Source of the DNA: Spongiactinospora rosea
Lineage (GTDB): Bacteria > Actinomycetota > Actinomycetes > Streptosporangiales > Streptosporangiaceae
Assembly (NCBI RefSeq): GCF_003315795.1
Contig: NZ_QMEY01000006.1
Location: 186,001 to 250,000 of the forward strand
DNA: 64,000 nucleotides
Direction of reading: 5' to 3'
Shown: positions 61,552 to 64,000 of the stretch, one piece after another
How positions within the stretch are numbered: the stretch's first letter is position 1
How the letters are laid out: every line of letters starts with the position of its first letter
The notes under the pieces: model-generated
What the model saw: only the letters and a program-made list of their open reading frames with translations
The model's database searches: none
What the model was told of the DNA's origin: nothing
Position numbers and translations under genes: made by a program

Positions 61552-62775
61552 GTGTGGAAGTTCTACATTGAAGGCGTGCGCACCACCCTCGGCGGCCTGC
61601 GGGCCTGGCTCGGCGACCGTCCACTGGTCCCGGACGCCCTGCTCGCCGCCCTGCTCGTCGCCGCCGCCCTGGCGAGGCTGATCTCGCCTCTGCCGTACGG
61701 CGCGCGTCCCCCCGGCCTGGCCGAGGCCGTCGCGGTGCTGCTCGGCTGCGCCGCCGTGGCGGTGCGCCGCAAGTGGCCCTTCACGCTGCTGTGCGCGCTG
61801 GAGACGACGCACCTCTCGCTGGTCGTGGCGGGCCATGAGACCTCGATGCTCGACACGGCGATCCTGATCGCGGTCTACAGCGTGGCCGCGCACCGGGGGC
61901 TGGCGGTCAGCCTGGCGGCGCTGGGCGTGGACCTGCTGGCCGTGCTGGTGGGCGTGGCCTCCGGGGTGGGTGCCGAGACCCGGACGGTGCTGCTGGTGGG
62001 CGCCCCGGTCGTGGTGACGGCCTGGGTGGTCGGGCGCAGCCTGCGGATGCGCCGGGCGTACCTGGCGGAGCTGAAGGACCGGGCCGAACGCCTGGAGCGC
62101 GCCAGGGACGCCGACACCCGCGCCGCGCGGGCCGAGGAGCGCTCGCGCATCGCCAGGGAGCTGCACGACGTGGTGGCCCACCATGTGAGCGTGATGACCG
62201 TGCAGGCGGCCGCGGCCAGGCGGATCCTGACCACCAACCCGCAGGGCGCGGGCGAGGCGCTGTCGGCGATCGAGGAGGTCGGGCGCACCGCGATGGCGGA
62301 GATGCGCAACATCGTCGGGGTGCTCAGGACCGACGACGGCCGGGCGGGGCCCGCCGAGCGCGGCCCGCAGCCCGGCACGCTGGAGCTGCCCGCGCTGGTG
62401 GAGCAGATGCGCGAGGCGGGGCTGCCGATCCAGTTGTGGACCGAGGGCGAGAGCGGGGACCTGCCGCCGGGCATCGACCTGGCCGCGTACCGGCTGGTCC
62501 AGGAGGCGCTGACGAACACGCTGCGGCACGCGGGACCGGGGGCGCGGGCGTGGGTGACGGTACGCCACGAACCGGGCGAGTTCTCCGTGCGGATCGAGGA
62601 CGACGGGCGCGGCCCGGCGGACCCGCGGCCGGACGGGGAACGGCCGGGGCCGGGCCACGGGCTGGTCGGGATTCGCGAGCGCGTTGCGCTTTATGGTGGA
62701 ATGCTGAGAATCGGCCCGCGCGCAGGAGGCGGTTTCGAGGTACGCGCACGGTTCCCGCTCAAGGACGGACGATGA
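61552..62775 (+). CDS. Sensor histidine kinase, NarL/DesK type
   Basis: The 407-residue product has an N-terminal membrane domain of about five helices (about 15-155), a dimerisation helix with the phosphoacceptor His in RIARELHDVVAHHVSVM (about 205) and a C-terminal HATPase domain (AAYRLVQEALTNTLRHAG, GRGPADPRPDGERPGPGHGLVGIRERV). The start GTG 61552 is uncertain; a GTG at 61576 is also possible. It overlaps the response-regulator gene by four bases and phosphorylates it. The membrane signal is unknown. Confidence 0.9.
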   Translation: MWKFYIEGVRTTLGGLRAWLGDRPLVPDALLAALLVAAALARLISPLPYGARPPGLAEAVAVLLGCAAVAVRRKWPFTLLCALETTHLSLVVAGHETSMLDTAILIAVYSVAAHRGLAVSLAALGVDLLAVLVGVASGVGAETRTVLLVGAPVVVTAWVVGRSLRMRRAYLAELKDRAERLERARDADTRAARAEERSRIARELHDVVAHHVSVMTVQAAAARRILTTNPQGAGEALSAIEEVGRTAMAEMRNIVGVLRTDDGRAGPAERGPQPGTLELPALVEQMREAGLPIQLWTEGESGDLPPGIDLAAYRLVQEALTNTLRHAGPGARAWVTVRHEPGEFSVRIEDDGRGPADPRPDGERPGPGHGLVGIRERVALYGGMLRIGPRAGGGFEVRARFPLKDGR

Positions 62776-63451
62776 CGATCAGGGTGCTGCTGGTGGACGA
62801 CCAGCCGCTGCTCCGTACCGGTTTCCGGTTGATCCTGGAGGCCGAGACCGATCTCACCGTGGTCGGCGAGGCGGGCGACGGCAAGGCGGCTCAGGAACAG
62901 GCCCGCGCCCTGCTGCCGGACGTCGTGCTGATGGACGTGCGGATGCCCGGCGTGGACGGCATCGACGCGACCCGCAGGATCGTGCGCGAGGCGGGCGCGG
63001 GGGCCCATGTGCCGAAGGTGCTCGTGCTGACCACCTTCGACCTCGACGAGTACATCGTGGAGGCGCTGCGCGCCGGGGCGAGCGGCTTCCTGCTGAAGGA
63101 CGTGCCCCCGGACGAGCTGGTCAACGCCATCCGCGTGGTCGCCGCGGGCGACGCGATCGTGGCGCCGAGCATCACCCGGCGCCTGCTGGACCGCTTCGCC
63201 ACCCGCCTGCCACCCGCTCACCCGCAGTCCACCCCCGCCCGCCTGGACCGGCTCACCGAACGCGAGCTGGAGGTGCTGCGGCTGATCGCCCGCGGCATGT
63301 CGAACGCCGAGATCGCCGCCGAGCTGGTGGTGAGCGAGACCACCGTGAAGACCCACGTCGGCAACGTGCTCACCAAGCTGTCGCTGCGCGACCGGGTGCA
63401 GGCGGTGGTGCTCGCCTACGAGACCGGGCTGATCACCCCGGGCGCGATCCC

Positions 63452-63455
<4 letters not shown>
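62772..63455 (+). CDS. NarL/FixJ-family response regulator
   Basis: This 227-residue regulator has a receiver domain (about 1-120) with the acidic pocket VLLVDDQ and the phosphoacceptor Asp in [13 protein letters not shown] (about 55), and a LuxR-type HTH (about 155-215: [40 protein letters not shown]). It is co-translated with the kinase upstream (ATGA overlap). It probably controls efflux or stress genes; the DNA site is unknown. It converges on the oligopeptide ATPase with a four-base overlap. Confidence 0.95.

Positions 63456-64000
<545 letters not shown>

Overview
The window is very GC-rich, densely coded DNA with GTG starts, 4-base ATGA/GTGA overlaps and short intergenic gaps. It carries a Pup-proteasome locus (dop, pup, prcA, pafA, mpa, pafB, pafC) together with helY, tatA/tatC and trmI. 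That combination is typical of Actinobacteria, and the gene content suggests Streptosporangiales or a close relative. The order-level placement is inference, not proof.

Layout. 1-5.3 kb: the end of a secreted multidomain subtilase, converging on a five-gene minus-strand alkylation-repair operon (ogt, a 2OG-Fe(II) oxygenase, an Ada-type zinc-domain protein, an unknown, alkB-like) with a decayed ~105-bp tandem repeat inside it. 5.3-8.2 kb: an XRE-cupin regulator divergent from a CPYC flavoprotein oxidoreductase and an MFS exporter. 8.2-12.2 kb: an ExeM/NucH-type secreted nuclease and two unknown envelope proteins. 12.2-19.2 kb: a carbohydrate divergon (NodB deacetylase, Gfo/Idh/MocA oxidoreductase and MDR dehydrogenase on minus; GntR regulator and a three-gene ABC importer without its own ATPase on plus). 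19.3-28.2 kb: mixed genes, including an M14 carboxypeptidase, PucR and Lrp regulators, a bacterial Thg1-like protein, NUDIX, acyl-CoA dehydrogenase, M24 peptidase and a 5'-3' exonuclease.

28.3-63.5 kb is built on the conserved actinobacterial proteasome neighbourhood, read on the minus strand: site-2 protease, trmI, mpa, dop, pup, (prcB), prcA, pafA, FKBP, pafB, pafC, a small membrane protein, tatA, tatC, helY. It is interrupted by an acyltransferase between mpa and dop; by a subtilase/lipoprotein/FHA group between trmI and the site-2 protease; and by a plus-strand ABC importer plus PHP metallohydrolase between pup and prcA. At the last insertion prcB survives only as a 66-codon remnant. It keeps a ribosome binding site and a GSGSIFARGS-like motif but lacks the catalytic-Thr core. 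This is the most striking observation in the window.

A second notable pattern is one 20-bp palindromic operator, ATGAGTAG-N4-(C/G)TACTCAT. It occurs about 60 bp upstream of both a cytoplasmic-type subtilase (54315) and a convergent Pro/Thr-rich lipoprotein (57181), and so defines a candidate unrecognised regulon. The right end has a NarL-type two-component pair and the C-terminal part of an oligopeptide ABC ATPase. No tRNA, rRNA, CRISPR array or insertion sequence was recognised by eye.
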